From: Mycobacterium branderi
Lineage (GTDB): Bacteria; Actinomycetota; Actinomycetes; Mycobacteriales; Mycobacteriaceae
DNA: 64,000 nt
Reading direction: 5' to 3'
Assembly: GCF_010728725.1 (NCBI RefSeq)
Contig: NZ_AP022606.1
Coordinates: forward strand, 2,852,001-2,916,000
Below, in pieces: positions 38,903 to 49,171 of this stretch. Both the position numbers and the translations under genes were made by a program. Under the pieces are notes generated by a model. The model saw only the letters and a list, made by a program, of their open reading frames with translations. It was not told the origin of the DNA and did not search any database. Position 1 is the first letter of the stretch. The number at the start of each line of letters is the position of its first letter.

Positions 38903-39883
38903 ATGTCTCGAGCGGCCCCGGACATCGCGGTCATTGAGAGAGCGGTGTTGCTGGCGTGCCGCGCTCCATCCGTGCACAACAGCCAGCCGTGGAACTGGGT
39001 TTCCAATGGACAAGTGCTGCAACTTTTCCTCGATCGGCATCGGCGGGTGCCTAGGGCGGATCGTTCCGGTCGAGAAGCGATCATCAGTTGTGGTGCTGCC
39101 CTTGATCACCTTCGCATCGCGATGATGGCGGCAGGTTGGCACGCAATTGTCGATCGGTTTCCCAACCCCAACAACTTGGACCATTTGGCGTCAATCGAAT
39201 TCGCAGCGCTCGATTTTGTCACCGACGCCGCCCGTCAGCGCGCAGACGCGATCCTGCAACGCCGAACCGATCGGCTTCCACTAGGGCGTCCGACCTACTG
39301 GCCGGCTTTCGAACCAGTGCTGCGCAGCCGTGTCGACGAAAGCATCGCGATGCTTGACGTGCTCGACGATGACGCCCGGCCGCAACTGGCCAAAGCCTCG
39401 CAGCTCACCGAAGCGCTGCGCCGGGACGATGCTTCGTATCATGCCGAACTCCAATGGTGGACATCGCCATTCGCGTTATCTGAGGGTGTACCGCCGGAGG
39501 CGCTGGCATCCGCCTCGGAACGGCGGCGGGTGGACGTGGCGCGCGATTTCCCCGCTCGTGGCCTTGGCGAGCGCCGCAGCGAGGTCGCAGTGGATTGGGC
39601 GAAGATCCTTGTGCTGTCCACCGCGGAGGACAGCCGACGCGACGCGCTTGGTTGCGGCGAAACTCTGTCCACTGTGTTACTGGAGTGCACGATGGCCGGC
39701 TTGGCCACGTGCACGCTGACCCATCTGATCGAACTGGACCAAAGCCGTGACATCGTGCGTGGGCTTATCGGCGGGCGCGGGGAGCCACAGGTGTTGATTC
39801 GCGCTGGTATAGCACCACCCATGGAAGACCTGCCTGCACCGACGCCGCGACGGCCGCTCGGCGAGGTACTGGAAATCCGTTAG
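38903..39883 (+). CDS. Acg-family nitroreductase-like protein, second copy
   Basis: The 326-residue protein is a paralogue of the one at 2074-3057, with the same CRAPSVHNSQPW start, AALDHLRIAMMAAGW, YHAELQWWTSP, WAKILVLSTAEDS and TPRRPLGEVLEIR end. It belongs to the DosR-induced Acg/Rv3131/Rv3127 flavoprotein family. Promoter cores of the two paralogues share the same DosR box core, suggesting duplication with the promoter. It lies 16 bp ahead of otsB1 and should be co-transcribed. Confidence 0.9.
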   Translation: MSRAAPDIAVIERAVLLACRAPSVHNSQPWNWVSNGQVLQLFLDRHRRVPRADRSGREAIISCGAALDHLRIAMMAAGWHAIVDRFPNPNNLDHLASIEFAALDFVTDAARQRADAILQRRTDRLPLGRPTYWPAFEPVLRSRVDESIAMLDVLDDDARPQLAKASQLTEALRRDDASYHAELQWWTSPFALSEGVPPEALASASERRRVDVARDFPARGLGERRSEVAVDWAKILVLSTAEDSRRDALGCGETLSTVLLECTMAGLATCTLTHLIELDQSRDIVRGLIGGRGEPQVLIRAGIAPPMEDLPAPTPRRPLGEVLEIR

Positions 39884-39899
39884 TTCCGGAGTTCGAGCG

Positions 39900-42800
39900 A
39901 TGGATATGGCGCCGGTGACGGTCGATCCGCGCTACTACGATGCGGTGGTCTTCGACCTTGACGGCGTAGCGACCGATGCAGCGGTGGCCGCTTCCGTCGT
40001 CGCGTTCGTACGCAAGTTGCGTGACGCCGGGGTGCGCGTCGGCATCCATTCATCTTGCCCTGATTGGCGGCAAGGCTTCATTACTCCCGGTATTGGCGAC
40101 ATTTCTCCCGTTGAAGTCGACGGCGCTGTAACGCTGGATGCGACTGTATTGCTCGAAACCGCAAGACGCCTTGATGTGGCGGCCGGCCGGTGCGTCGCTA
40201 TCGAAGGCTCCGCCGCCGGCGTGAGCGCGGGCCGTGATGCCGGGTTCGGCCTCGTTATCGGTGTCGATCGAACTGAGCATGCCGACGAGTTGCGCCGAAG
40301 CGGTGCGGATACGGTGGTGGGCGACCTCGCTGCTATTGCAGTGCGCGCCGGTGACCGTCGGATGCCAACGCTTCCCGATGCGTTGCAATCCTACGGCCAA
40401 ATCGCCGCGGCGGCCGCGACGCGACGCCTTGCGGTCCTGCTGGACTTCGATGGAACTCTGTCGGACATCGTCGACGATCCCGACGCTGCAACGTTGGTCG
40501 AGGGTACCGCAGAGGCACTCAAGGCGTTGGCCGCCCAGTGCGAGGTCGCTGTGCTGTCCGGACGTGACCTGGCCGACGTCGCCGCGCGTGTCGGACTGCC
40601 CGGTATCTGGTACGGGGGCAGTCACGGCTTTGAGTTGACGGCACCCGATGGCTCACGGCACCGGTACGAGGCCGCCGCGTCGGCCGTCGAGGTGCTTGGA
40701 AGCGCGGCCGCCGAATTGCGGGAACGGTTTGCGCATTCACACGGTATTCGTGTGGAGCACAAGCGGTTCGCGGTGGCTATTCATTACCGCCACGCCGCCC
40801 CGGAGGTAGTTCGCGAGGTGACAGCCACCGTGCGCGCGGTAGGGCTGCGCAGCGGCCTTCAGGTCACTACCGGACGCAAAGTCATCGAACTTCGACCGGA
40901 CGTCGCGTGGGACAAAGGGACGATGCTGGAGTGGATCCTGCATCGGATTGCCCAGCCCGATCCACTCTTACCGGTCTACATCGGTGACGATCTCACTGAC
41001 GAGGACGCTTTCGACGTGGTGCGAGACATCGGCGTCGGGATCGTCGTGCGCCACGACGAGGACGGTGACCGTCCCTCGGCTGCCCGGTTCGCGTTGGACG
41101 GCCCCGACGCGGTGCGCGAATTCCTCTATCGGTTGGCGCAGGAGCTAGCGGCAGCGCACGACCAAAGCAGCAATCCGTGGACTTTCACGTTCGGAGGTTA
41201 TGACCCGGGCGCCGAGCCGCTGCGCGAGGCATTGTGCACGGTGGGCAACGGCTACTTCGCCACTCGCGGCTGCGCGCCGGAGTCGTCTGCCGGAGAAGTT
41301 CATTATCCGGGCACCTACGCCGCCGGCATCTACAATCGCCTCACCGACCGGATCGAGGGCCGGACCGTCAGCAACGAAAGCCTTGTAAACCTGCCGAACT
41401 GGCTGCCGTTGACATTTCGGATCGGGGCCGGGCCGTGGCTCGACACCGACAATGTCGAGCTGTTGTCCTATCTGCAAACTTTGGACCTGCGCGGGGCGAC
41501 ATTGACCACCGAGTTCCGCTTCCGCGACCCTGAAGGCCGGGTCAGCTCGGTGACCCAACGCAGATTCGCGTCTATGCATCAACCCCATGTAGCCGCCCTG
41601 GAAGCGACGGTGAGAGCTGAGAACTGGTCCGGCACAATAGAATTCCGCTCCGCCATACACGGTGACGTGCAGAACCGGTTGGTGAAACGTTACCGGAATC
41701 TGTCCAGCAAGCACCTCACAGTGACCCAGGCGCGCGAGTTGTCCGGCGACTCAGTGCTTTTGGGAGTTGCCACCGTGACGTCCCGGATACGGATCGCCAT
41801 CGCGGCGCGCACCACCGTGTGGTGTGGCGACAAACCGGCACGGGCCGATTATCGCCTAGTGCGGGATCCGGCGCGCATCGGCCACGATATCGCGATCAAC
41901 CTGATGGCCGGGCAATCGGTGACCCTGGAGAAGGTCGCCACCATTGTCACCGGCCGCGACCGAGCGATATCCCGACCGGCCGACGAGGCTGAACAACAGC
42001 TACGCCGCCTCGGTCGGTTCGCCCAGCTTCTGCGAAGTCACACGCTGTTGTGGGGACATCTGTGGGAACGATTCAACGTCGATATCGGCGACAACCCCGA
42101 CGAACTTCGCATTGTGCGCCTGCACTTGTTGCACCTCTTGCAGACCCTGTCACCACACACTGCTGACCTCGACGTCGGGGCGCCGGCGCGCGGCCTGCAC
42201 GGCGAGGCCTACCGCGGGCACATCTTCTGGGACGAATTGTTGATCTTTCCCGTCCTGAACATGCATCTGCCGATGGTCACCCGATCGCTTTTGCAGTATC
42301 GCTATCGGCGGCTGCCGCAGGCCCGCCGCGCCGCCGCTGAGGCCGGTTATGCCGGCGCGATGTTTCCCTGGCAATCGGGCAGTGACGGTCGCGAAGAAAG
42401 TCCGGAGCTGCACCTGAACCCGCGTTCGGGCCGATGGAACCCCGATCCCAGCGCACGCGCCCACCATAGTGGTATCGCCGTCGCCTACAACGTCTGGCAG
42501 TACTACCAGGTGACCGGCGACACCGACTACCTGGTCGACTACGGAGCGGAGATGCTCGCCGAAATCGCCAGATTCTGGGTGAGTTTGGCCAGTTTTGATA
42601 CTGAACGCGAACGCTACGCGATCCGCGGCGTCATCGGGCCCGACGAGTTTCACTCGGGCTACCCGGGGCGCATCTACGACGGTGTCGACAACAACGCCTA
42701 CACCAACGTGATGGCAGTCTGGGTGATCGTACGCGCCATGGAAGCACTCGAGTTGCTGCCGTTGTCGGACCGACTCGATCTATTGGAAAGGCTCAGTATC

Positions 42801-43553
42801 GACGGTCCGGAACTCGACCGGTGGGACGACGTGAGCCGGCGCATGTTCGTGCCGTTTCACGATGGCGTGATCAGCCAATTTGAGGGCTATGAGCAGCTTA
42901 CCGAGCTGGATTGGGCCGCGTATCGCAGGCGATACGGCAACATCGGTCGTCTGGACCGGATTCTGGAGGCTGAAGACGACAACGTCAATTACTACAAGGC
43001 ATCGAAGCAAGCCGACGCGCTGATGCTGTTCTATCTGCTCTCCGCCGACGAGCTGCGCGAACTGTTCGGTCGGCTCGGCTATCGATTCACCCCTGACCAG
43101 ATCCCGAAGACCATCGACTACTACCGATCCCGCACCTCACACGGATCGACCTTGAGCGCCGTCGTGCATTCGTGGGTGCTGACCCGCGGTGACCGCGACC
43201 GGGCGCTGGAATATTTCCGGCAGGCCCTGCTGTCCGACATCGCCGATATCCAGGGTGGCACAACCGCCGAGGGCATTCACCTGGCGGCCATGGCTGGCAG
43301 CGTCGACTTGATCCAGCGATGTTTCACCGGTCTGGAATTCCGCTCCGATCGCATCGTTCTCAGTCCGTTGTGGCCAGAATCCCTAGGGAAGCTCGCATTT
43401 CCGCTGCGGTATCGCGGCCACCGCCTACACTTGGAGGTACACGGCCGTCGCGCCAAGGTCAGTTCGGATTCCGAACAGAGTTACGGGATCGACATCGAGT
43501 GCCGTGGTGAGGTGCAACGCGTCATGCCCGGGCATACCGTCGAGTTCGGGTGA
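39900..43553 (+). CDS. otsB1: OtsB1-like multidomain protein: HAD, trehalose-phosphatase and GH65 domains
   Basis: The 1217-residue protein has three parts. Residues 1-160 form a HAD-like unit (FDLDGVATD, 18-26). Residues 175-420 form a trehalose-6-phosphate phosphatase-type HAD (LDFDGTLSDIVDDPD from 181; IGDDLTDEDAFD). Residues about 430-1217 form a GH65 glycoside hydrolase/phosphorylase with the catalytic acid region GVIGPDEFHSGYPG and the phosphate-loop-like TSHGSTLSAVVHSW. M. tuberculosis OtsB1 (Rv2006) is longer (1327 aa): this copy lacks about 110 residues in the first HAD domain. Rv2006 is DosR-regulated and not the main T6P phosphatase; the substrate is unsettled. Its 3' end overlaps the convergent tgs-like gene by 32 bp. 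Confidence 0.94.
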   Translation: MDMAPVTVDPRYYDAVVFDLDGVATDAAVAASVVAFVRKLRDAGVRVGIHSSCPDWRQGFITPGIGDISPVEVDGAVTLDATVLLETARRLDVAAGRCVAIEGSAAGVSAGRDAGFGLVIGVDRTEHADELRRSGADTVVGDLAAIAVRAGDRRMPTLPDALQSYGQIAAAAATRRLAVLLDFDGTLSDIVDDPDAATLVEGTAEALKALAAQCEVAVLSGRDLADVAARVGLPGIWYGGSHGFELTAPDGSRHRYEAAASAVEVLGSAAAELRERFAHSHGIRVEHKRFAVAIHYRHAAPEVVREVTATVRAVGLRSGLQVTTGRKVIELRPDVAWDKGTMLEWILHRIAQPDPLLPVYIGDDLTDEDAFDVVRDIGVGIVVRHDEDGDRPSAARFALDGPDAVREFLYRLAQELAAAHDQSSNPWTFTFGGYDPGAEPLREALCTVGNGYFATRGCAPESSAGEVHYPGTYAAGIYNRLTDRIEGRTVSNESLVNLPNWLPLTFRIGAGPWLDTDNVELLSYLQTLDLRGATLTTEFRFRDPEGRVSSVTQRRFASMHQPHVAALEATVRAENWSGTIEFRSAIHGDVQNRLVKRYRNLSSKHLTVTQARELSGDSVLLGVATVTSRIRIAIAARTTVWCGDKPARADYRLVRDPARIGHDIAINLMAGQSVTLEKVATIVTGRDRAISRPADEAEQQLRRLGRFAQLLRSHTLLWGHLWERFNVDIGDNPDELRIVRLHLLHLLQTLSPHTADLDVGAPARGLHGEAYRGHIFWDELLIFPVLNMHLPMVTRSLLQYRYRRLPQARRAAAEAGYAGAMFPWQSGSDGREESPELHLNPRSGRWNPDPSARAHHSGIAVAYNVWQYYQVTGDTDYLVDYGAEMLAEIARFWVSLASFDTERERYAIRGVIGPDEFHSGYPGRIYDGVDNNAYTNVMAVWVIVRAMEALELLPLSDRLDLLERLSIDGPELDRWDDVSRRMFVPFHDGVISQFEGYEQLTELDWAAYRRRYGNIGRLDRILEAEDDNVNYYKASKQADALMLFYLLSADELRELFGRLGYRFTPDQIPKTIDYYRSRTSHGSTLSAVVHSWVLTRGDRDRALEYFRQALLSDIADIQGGTTAEGIHLAAMAGSVDLIQRCFTGLEFRSDRIVLSPLWPESLGKLAFPLRYRGHRLHLEVHGRRAKVSSDSEQSYGIDIECRGEVQRVMPGHTVEFG

Positions 43554-44940
43554 CGGGTCGTGTGCGCTGGCGTCGACGACGCCGACTGAGCGCCGCTAGT
43601 CGTGCCACCGCATGTTCGATACCAGTACTGAGTCGATCGACGTCGGGGGCGCTGTCGTGGTCGGCGGTGATACCGAAGATAAAACTGTCCGCATAGCTCA
43701 CCATTGCGATACCCGTGCGCAGGCCCAGCGCAATCGGTGGTACCGGCAAAACTTCCAGCACCTCGCGGCCCAACAGTTTTTGCCGACTACGAGGTCCGGG
43801 GACATTAGTGGCCAAGGCTGACACCGCACGCTGCGGCAACCGGGTTAAGAATCGAACTGTCCAGGCGGACAATGCAAACGGGACTGTGTTGGCCATCGAC
43901 AGGAATGCGGTGGCACCTTCGCGCTGGCCACTGTCCTTGGCTGTCATCAGGCGAGAGTGTATGAGTTCAAGCTGCCTGACCGGATCCGGCTCGTCGACCG
44001 GTAATAGCGGTAGCATCGCTGAGGCTCGATTGTCGGTTCGGTGAAAGTCTTTCATCGACCGGACTGACACCGGAACCAGGGTGCGCAACGAATCGTGTCG
44101 GGGCTGTTCACCCCGGCCGATCAGCAGATTGCGGTAGCTGTCGGTGATCGCGGCCAATGCCACATCATTGATCGTGACATCGAAAGCGCGGCAAACCTTT
44201 TCCATCTCGGCGAGTTTGACTCTCGCCGCAGTGTAGCGCCGCAGCGTGGTCAACGGTCCCGTCAGCGACGACTCCGGCCGCGAACTCAGCAGACTCGTGG
44301 TCAGCTCAATCACGCCCACCGCGGCGTGTTGTGCGGCAGCGGTTGCCGCGACCGCGGCATGCCACGTACGGGACAACCAGGCCATCGGGTTCGTGTTCGT
44401 CGGGAGTAGGGGCAGGGCGCGTCCTTCCGGTTCCCTGGCAGCGCGAATGTTTTTCGCGAACGTATCGCCCGGGCCGCTGTCACTGAGCTTCGCCAGCATC
44501 TGGGTGGTGGCAATGCCGTCGGCGATGCAGTGGTGGAGTTTCACAAGGACCGCCCACCGGTCGTCGGTGAGGCCTTCGATGATCCAGCACTCCCACAGTG
44601 GGCGCTCACGGTCGAGGCGCTGCTGCATGAGAGTCGCGATCATCCGGAACAGCTCAGCATCGTCGCCGGGGTCTGGCAGTGCGACACGATATACATGATG
44701 CGAGATATCGAAATGCCGGTCCTCCACCCACTCCGGTGGGCCGAGGTCGAATGGATGGGTATGAAGTGTCTGCGTGCAGCGGGGAATTGCGCGTACCCGC
44801 TTGGCGAAAGCGGAGACGAACTCGTCATACCGGGGAGCCGGCCCAGCGACTACGGACACCGCACCGATCGCCAAGCTCACGTGCGGATCTGAGTCCTCGG
44901 CCTCAAGAAAGCTGGCGTCCAGCGCTGTCAGGCGCTCCAT
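43522..44940 (-). CDS. Wax ester synthase/diacylglycerol acyltransferase, Tgs1-like
   Basis: The 472-residue enzyme has the WS/DGAT active site HHxxxDG (LHHCIADG, His136-Gly142), the DVTINDVALAAI structural motif and the NVPGPR motif, and begins MERLTALDASFLEAEDSDPHVSLA, near the Tgs1 (Rv3130c) start. Tgs1 makes triacylglycerol from diacylglycerol and acyl-CoA in hypoxia and is the strongest DosR-induced TAG synthase. The ATG at 44940 keeps the family N-terminus. The DosR box at 44973-44992 lies 33 bp upstream. Orthology to Tgs1 rather than another of the many mycobacterial paralogues is likely but not proven. Confidence 0.92.
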   Translation of the reverse strand: MERLTALDASFLEAEDSDPHVSLAIGAVSVVAGPAPRYDEFVSAFAKRVRAIPRCTQTLHTHPFDLGPPEWVEDRHFDISHHVYRVALPDPGDDAELFRMIATLMQQRLDRERPLWECWIIEGLTDDRWAVLVKLHHCIADGIATTQMLAKLSDSGPGDTFAKNIRAAREPEGRALPLLPTNTNPMAWLSRTWHAAVAATAAAQHAAVGVIELTTSLLSSRPESSLTGPLTTLRRYTAARVKLAEMEKVCRAFDVTINDVALAAITDSYRNLLIGRGEQPRHDSLRTLVPVSVRSMKDFHRTDNRASAMLPLLPVDEPDPVRQLELIHSRLMTAKDSGQREGATAFLSMANTVPFALSAWTVRFLTRLPQRAVSALATNVPGPRSRQKLLGREVLEVLPVPPIALGLRTGIAMVSYADSFIFGITADHDSAPDVDRLSTGIEHAVARLAALSRRRRRQRTRPVTRTRRYARA

Positions 44941-44972
44941 GACGCCACTGTCCGCCCGGCACGCCGCCAATA

Positions 44973-44992
44973 GCAGGGTCGGAAGTCCTCAT
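44973..44992. promoter_or_regulatory. DosR box between tgs-like and PPOX genes
   Basis: gcagggtcggaagtcctcat, a GGGTCGGAAGTCCT core, lies 33 bp before the tgs-like start and 60 bp before the divergent PPOX gene. Confidence 0.75.
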
Positions 44993-45051
44993 GTTGGAGG
45001 ACAAAAGATGCTGTAAAAGCCGGCCGCGGCGGTCATATCGTTGACAACGTG

Positions 45052-45492
45052 ATGAACAAGGAATCGGGTTGCGAGCCGGTCACGATCCTTTCAGTCAGCG
45101 AAAGTTGGGATCTCCTGGGCAGTGTGGCGCTTGGGCGCCTCGTCACAAGCGTCGAGGGCCAGACCGAGATCTTTCCGGTCAACTTCGTTGTACAGCGACG
45201 AACCATCCTCTTTCGCACCGCGGAGGGAACCAAGCTGGTCAGCACCGCCATCAACAATAACGTTCTTTTCGAGGCCGACGACCACAATGCGGCCGAGGGC
45301 TGGAGCGTGATCGTGAAGGGTACGGCCCGCACGCTGCATACCGACGAGGAGCTAAAAGACGCTCAGCGGGCACAACTGCTGCCCTGGACCGCCACGCTCA
45401 AGCAGCATTACGTTCGTATTCTTCCGACTTCGGTGACGGGCCGCCGTTTCCGGTTCGGCCCCGAACCCAGCCCGGAATCCACTTTCGCCTAG
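45052..45492 (+). CDS. Pyridoxamine 5'-phosphate oxidase-like flavin-binding protein (Rv3129-like)
   Basis: The 146-residue protein has the split-barrel PPOX fold: SWDLLGSVALGRLVTSVEGQTEIFPVNFVV, IL FRTAEGTKL and NVLFEADD, with the later VTGRRFRFG strand. Rv3129, next to tgs1 in M. tuberculosis, is a PPOX-family DosR member of 110 aa, so the gene pair is conserved although arranged divergently here. Likely cofactors are FMN, F420 or haem; the sequence alone does not decide. Start is the ATG at 45052 (or GTG at 45049). Confidence 0.87.
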   Translation: MNKESGCEPVTILSVSESWDLLGSVALGRLVTSVEGQTEIFPVNFVVQRRTILFRTAEGTKLVSTAINNNVLFEADDHNAAEGWSVIVKGTARTLHTDEELKDAQRAQLLPWTATLKQHYVRILPTSVTGRRFRFGPEPSPESTFA

Positions 45493-45510
45493 AAGCCGGT
45501 GGCGCGAGAG

Positions 45511-47909
45511 TCACACCTCCGACTGGCGCCACAAGCGCGGCGATGCTCCGCGCGTCGAGGCTTGCCACCACCACAGTGCTTCGACAATCGCTGCGCCGAA
45601 AACGCCAATCTCCAGCGCGGCAGCGGTCAATGCGACATTCGACGGATCGAGCCCGAACTTGTGCTGTGTCAGCGGAATATTGAAGATCACGACGTACGCC
45701 GCACCCGACAGCGCAACCAATGCCACCCGCCACCAGCTGTAGGGCCGGGCCACCACCGCCAGCACCCACACAGCGATCACCAGCAGGGTGATCAACGCTG
45801 AGGTCGACGCCTGCATCTGCTGCGCACGGGTGGCCGCGGGCCCTCGGAAAGCCAACAGGTAACACGCAAACGTGGCGATCCCGGCGACCGCGCCGTTGGG
45901 TACCGCGGCCATCATTACCCGGCGAACGAACCCGGGTTGGGCGCGTTCGTTGTTGGGCGCCAGCGACAGAATGAATGCGGGGACCCCGATGGTGAACCAC
46001 GCCGCGATCGTCACCTGAATCGGCTCGAACGGAAACATCAGCGACTTGGCACCCGTCGCTTTGGCGACCAGGCCGGCCATGCCAACCAGCAGCGCCAACA
46101 GCACCGAGTAGACCGTCTTGGTAAGAAACAGGTTGGCTACCCGCTCGATGTTGCCGATCACCCGGCGGCCTTCGGCCACCACATACGGCAAGGTGGCGAA
46201 CTTGTTGTCCAGCAGCACGATCTGGGCGACCGCCCGCGACGCGGAGCTGCCGGCTCCCATTGCAACGCCGACATCGGCGTCCTTGAGAGCCAGCACGTCG
46301 TTGACACCATCCCCGGTCATCGCGACGGTGTTGCCGCGCGATTGCAGTGCCCTCACCATCGCGCGCTTCTGGTCCGGCCGGACCCGGCCGAAGGCGGTGT
46401 ACCTCTCCAGCATTTCAGCCAGTTGACCCGCGTCGGCGGGCAAGTCACGAGCGTCCACCGCATTCCCGGCAAGGCCCAGTGCTGATGCCACCGCGCCCAC
46501 TGAGACGGCATTGTCACCGGAAACCACCTTTACGGAAACACCCTGTGCACCAAAGTAATCCAAGGTTTCACGGGCGTCGGCGCGGATACTTTGCTGCAAC
46601 ACGACCAATGCGGCCGGGATGACTGGGCTTGGTGCGTCTGGATGGTCGACCGGCAGGTCGATGCGGCCCAGTAGTAGTACCCGTAGTCCGCGTGATCCGA
46701 GCTGCTCGGCCCGCTCGGCGACCGCTGAGGATGAGTCCAGCAACACGTCGGGTGCCCCGAGTACCCAGTTGCCGTGCTCGCCAAAGGAGAGCCCACTCCA
46801 CTTGGTGGCCGACTTGAACGGAGTGCTGGCTGTGACGGTCCAGCCGGGCGGGTTGTTGTAGGCGTCGGCGATGGCCTGGATGCTGGCATTGGGGCGGGCA
46901 TCGGAGGCGGCCATCGACGCCAGGACATCCGTGAGCGTGTCCATATCCGCCGTGTTCAGCTGCTGCAGATCGGTTACATGCATCCGGTTTTCGGTCAATG
47001 TGCCGGTTTTGTCGGCGCATACCACGTTGACCCGCGCCAGGCCCTCGATGGCGGGGAGTTCTTGGACCAGGCATTGTCTCCGTCCGAGGCGAACCACGCC
47101 CACGGCGAACGCGATCGAGGTCATCAACACCAGGCCCTCGGGAACCATCGGGACCAGTGCGCCCACCATACGCAATACCGACTGCCGCCAGCCGACGTGC
47201 GTGGTGAACAGCTGGGTATAGATGATCAGCAGCCCGGCCGGAAGCAGCAAATAGGTGATGAACTGCAGGATCTTGTTGATTCCGGTCCGCAGCTCGGAGC
47301 GCACCAAAGTGAACTTCCTGGCTTCTTCGGTCAGCCGCGCGGCGTAGGCGTCGCGTCCGACCTTCGTGGCCCTGTAGGCGCCGGCACCCGCGACGACGAA
47401 ACTGCCGGACATCACGGCGTCGCCGGGCGCCTTCAAAACCGAATCGGCCTCCCCGGTGAGCAGTGACTCGTCGACTTCGAGTCCGGACTCCTCGACGACC
47501 ACACCGTCGACGACGATCTGATCACCCGGGCCCAGCTCGATGATGTCGTCGAGCACCACCTCGTTAGGTGACAATTCACGTGTTTCGGCTGCGCGGCGCA
47601 CCCGCGGTTTGGCCTGTCCGACGATCGCGAGTCTGTCCAGCGTCTGCTTGGCGCGCAGTTCTTGAACCATGCCGACAAAGCTGTTGGCGATGATCAAAAC
47701 TCCGAACAAGCCGTTGATCAGCGAACCCGTCGCCAGCACGATGGCGAACAGTATCCCCAGGATCGCGTTGATCCGGGTGAAGACGTTGGCCCGCACGATA
47801 TCGGCCGCGCTGCGGGTCGCCCGGCTGGGAAGATCGTTGGTCTTGCCGTTGGCAACTCGTTGGGCCACCTCGGCGTCGGTGAGTCCGGCAGCGAGCGAAG
47901 CGGTCATGA
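45511..47909 (-). CDS. ctpE: P-type ATPase CtpE
   Basis: The P-type ATPase of about 798 residues has LTGEADSV (actuator TGE), [11 protein letters not shown], phosphorylation motif [15 protein letters not shown] in place of KGAPE, and [21 protein letters not shown]. Length and motifs, notably [14 protein letters not shown], fit M. tuberculosis CtpE (Rv0908, 797 aa), a fast Ca2+-uptake ATPase. CtpE is not a known DosR member; a weak DosR-like stretch lies at 47950-47969. The ATG at 47909 is preferred over an upstream TTG at 47916. It is convergent with the PPOX gene. Confidence 0.92.
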
Positions 47910-47949
47910 AGCGCAAGCCTATCGAGCAAGCACGGTGATCCGTCGATTC

Positions 47950-47969
47950 CAGAGCCTAAAGTCACTCAC
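47950..47969. promoter_or_regulatory. Weak DosR-like box upstream of ctpE
   Basis: cagagcctaaagtcactcac partly matches the DosR pattern (CCTAAAGTC core) and resembles the stronger site at 38756-38775. It is 41 bp before the ctpE ATG. Confidence 0.4.
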
Positions 47970-48050
47970 GGCATCTGGCGTCGACCTCTGGCGCACGACG
48001 TGACTCCCTGCGACCTGAGTGACCGCGGACGCCAGTCGTGCTGTTCAACA

Positions 48051-48518
48051 TCACGCGGCACGCGGCACGTCGGGCGTCGAACGGGTCGTCTGGGATGTGG
48101 GCCGACTCGGTGCAGGAACCCAACCAACGTAGGTCAAGTACAAACCGATCAGGCCCATAATGGCGAAGCCGGCCCACCACCAGCTGGTTGCGTCAAGCGC
48201 AGAGTCGGCGAGCGAGACATAGGTCTGGGGAAAAGCCATCAGGAACAGGCCCTTGAGCACCGTCAACCATCCGAGCGCGGAAACGATGATGGCGGCGGCA
48301 CCACGCCAGTACTGATGAAGCGCAACGACAACCAGGCCGCTCAGCAGAATGAACGCGCCAGTGACCCAAGGCCACACGGAGTTTGCGCCGAACTCCGAAA
48401 GGAGCGTTCGCATGTCGGAGGTGCGGGCCACAGTCGTCGCAATCACCAGGACGAGGAACGGACCGATCACCCGGGCGAATTGGCGCGTCCTGGGCTGAGC
48501 CTGTTGCAAAGTACTCAT
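48051..48518 (-). CDS. Four-helix membrane protein, unknown function
   Basis: The 155-residue protein has four predicted transmembrane segments (about 16-33, 49-67, 74-97 and 108-132) separated by short loops and a Ser/Thr/Pro-rich C-terminal tail. I do not recognise a family name. Its start has an AAAGAGG site, and a near-perfect DosR box (48584-48603) lies 66 bp upstream, so it is probably a hypoxia-induced inner-membrane protein. It lies downstream of, and on the same strand as, the DUF1918 gene, but 274 bp apart. Confidence 0.8.
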   Translation of the reverse strand: MSTLQQAQPRTRQFARVIGPFLVLVIATTVARTSDMRTLLSEFGANSVWPWVTGAFILLSGLVVVALHQYWRGAAAIIVSALGWLTVLKGLFLMAFPQTYVSLADSALDATSWWWAGFAIMGLIGLYLTYVGWVPAPSRPTSQTTRSTPDVPRAA

Positions 48519-48583
48519 TACCTATACCTCTTTCTGGTATTCGAATCCCATTGCGATAGCTCACTACTTGGCGGCCGGTCGGG

Positions 48584-48603
48584 GAAGGGACGGAAGTCCC
48601 GAC
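48584..48603. promoter_or_regulatory. DosR box upstream of the four-helix membrane protein
   Basis: gaagggacggaagtcccgac contains GGGAC-GGAA-GTCCC, a perfect pair of arms and one of the best matches in the window. The surrounding 48519-48792 stretch holds no confident gene. Confidence 0.85.
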
Positions 48604-48792
48604 TTGCTTGGACGTTCGTCAATTCCGCGACCCGCGCCCGAAGGGATGGAATGGCACTTCCGCGACAACGGATGCCGGCACCATGCCCACAGCGCTGACA
48701 ACACGATGTATGTCTGCAACCGAGTCAGCTGCCGGTGTTCCGGGATACGCGAGTACATCCGGGCAGTCCCGATGTGCGTCGCACGGACCAGA

Positions 48793-49065
48793 TTAATCAT
48801 CGTCGGAACGGTTGTGTCGAATTGCAGCTTGCACCAAGGCGAATCGTGACCGAGCCCGCTCATCAGCCGCCTGTTGTTCCGCCGGGGTGACCACAATCGC
48901 ATCAGGCCCCGGGAAAAACAGAGCATGGTGGCCGTTGTCGACCCAGCGCACCATATAGGGAGGTGAGCCGTCTGCGCCCCGCACCTCGGTGATCAACCCG
49001 CGGTGCTCCTCGTGTTCATTGGTCCTGCCCTTGACCACCAACCAATCACCCACGTTGGCCTTCAT
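48793..49065 (-). CDS. DUF1918 protein, Rv0569-like
   Basis: The 90-residue protein is a close match to the Rv0569/Rv2302 family (Rv0569 is 88 aa, DosR-induced): MKANVGDWLVVKGRT, HRGLITEVRGADGSPPYMVRW, FPGPDAIVVTPAEQQAADERA and RFALVQAAI. The structure of Rv2302 is an SH3-like barrel with a C-terminal helix, so nucleic-acid or protein binding is possible. In M. tuberculosis Rv0569 lies beside nrdZ; here they are 24 kb apart. It has an AAAGGGA ribosome-binding site. No convincing DosR box lies in its 106 bp upstream gap. Confidence 0.93.
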   Translation of the reverse strand: MKANVGDWLVVKGRTNEHEEHRGLITEVRGADGSPPYMVRWVDNGHHALFFPGPDAIVVTPAEQQAADERARSRFALVQAAIRHNRSDDD

Positions 49066-49171
49066 CACATATCCCTTTCGCCCGGATTGGCTTCCAGCAT
49101 TGCAACGCCGTGAACCCGCGTGGTAGGGCATTACGCCACACGCGAACCGAGTCGAAAGCCTCTTGGGCGCA

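Noticed and set aside
48646..48849. Plus-strand 67-codon Cys/His-rich ORF downstream of the DosR box at 48584
   Set aside because: The ribosome-binding sequence touches the ATG, the composition does not look like a folded protein, and the 3' part overlaps the well-supported DUF1918 gene in the opposite direction.
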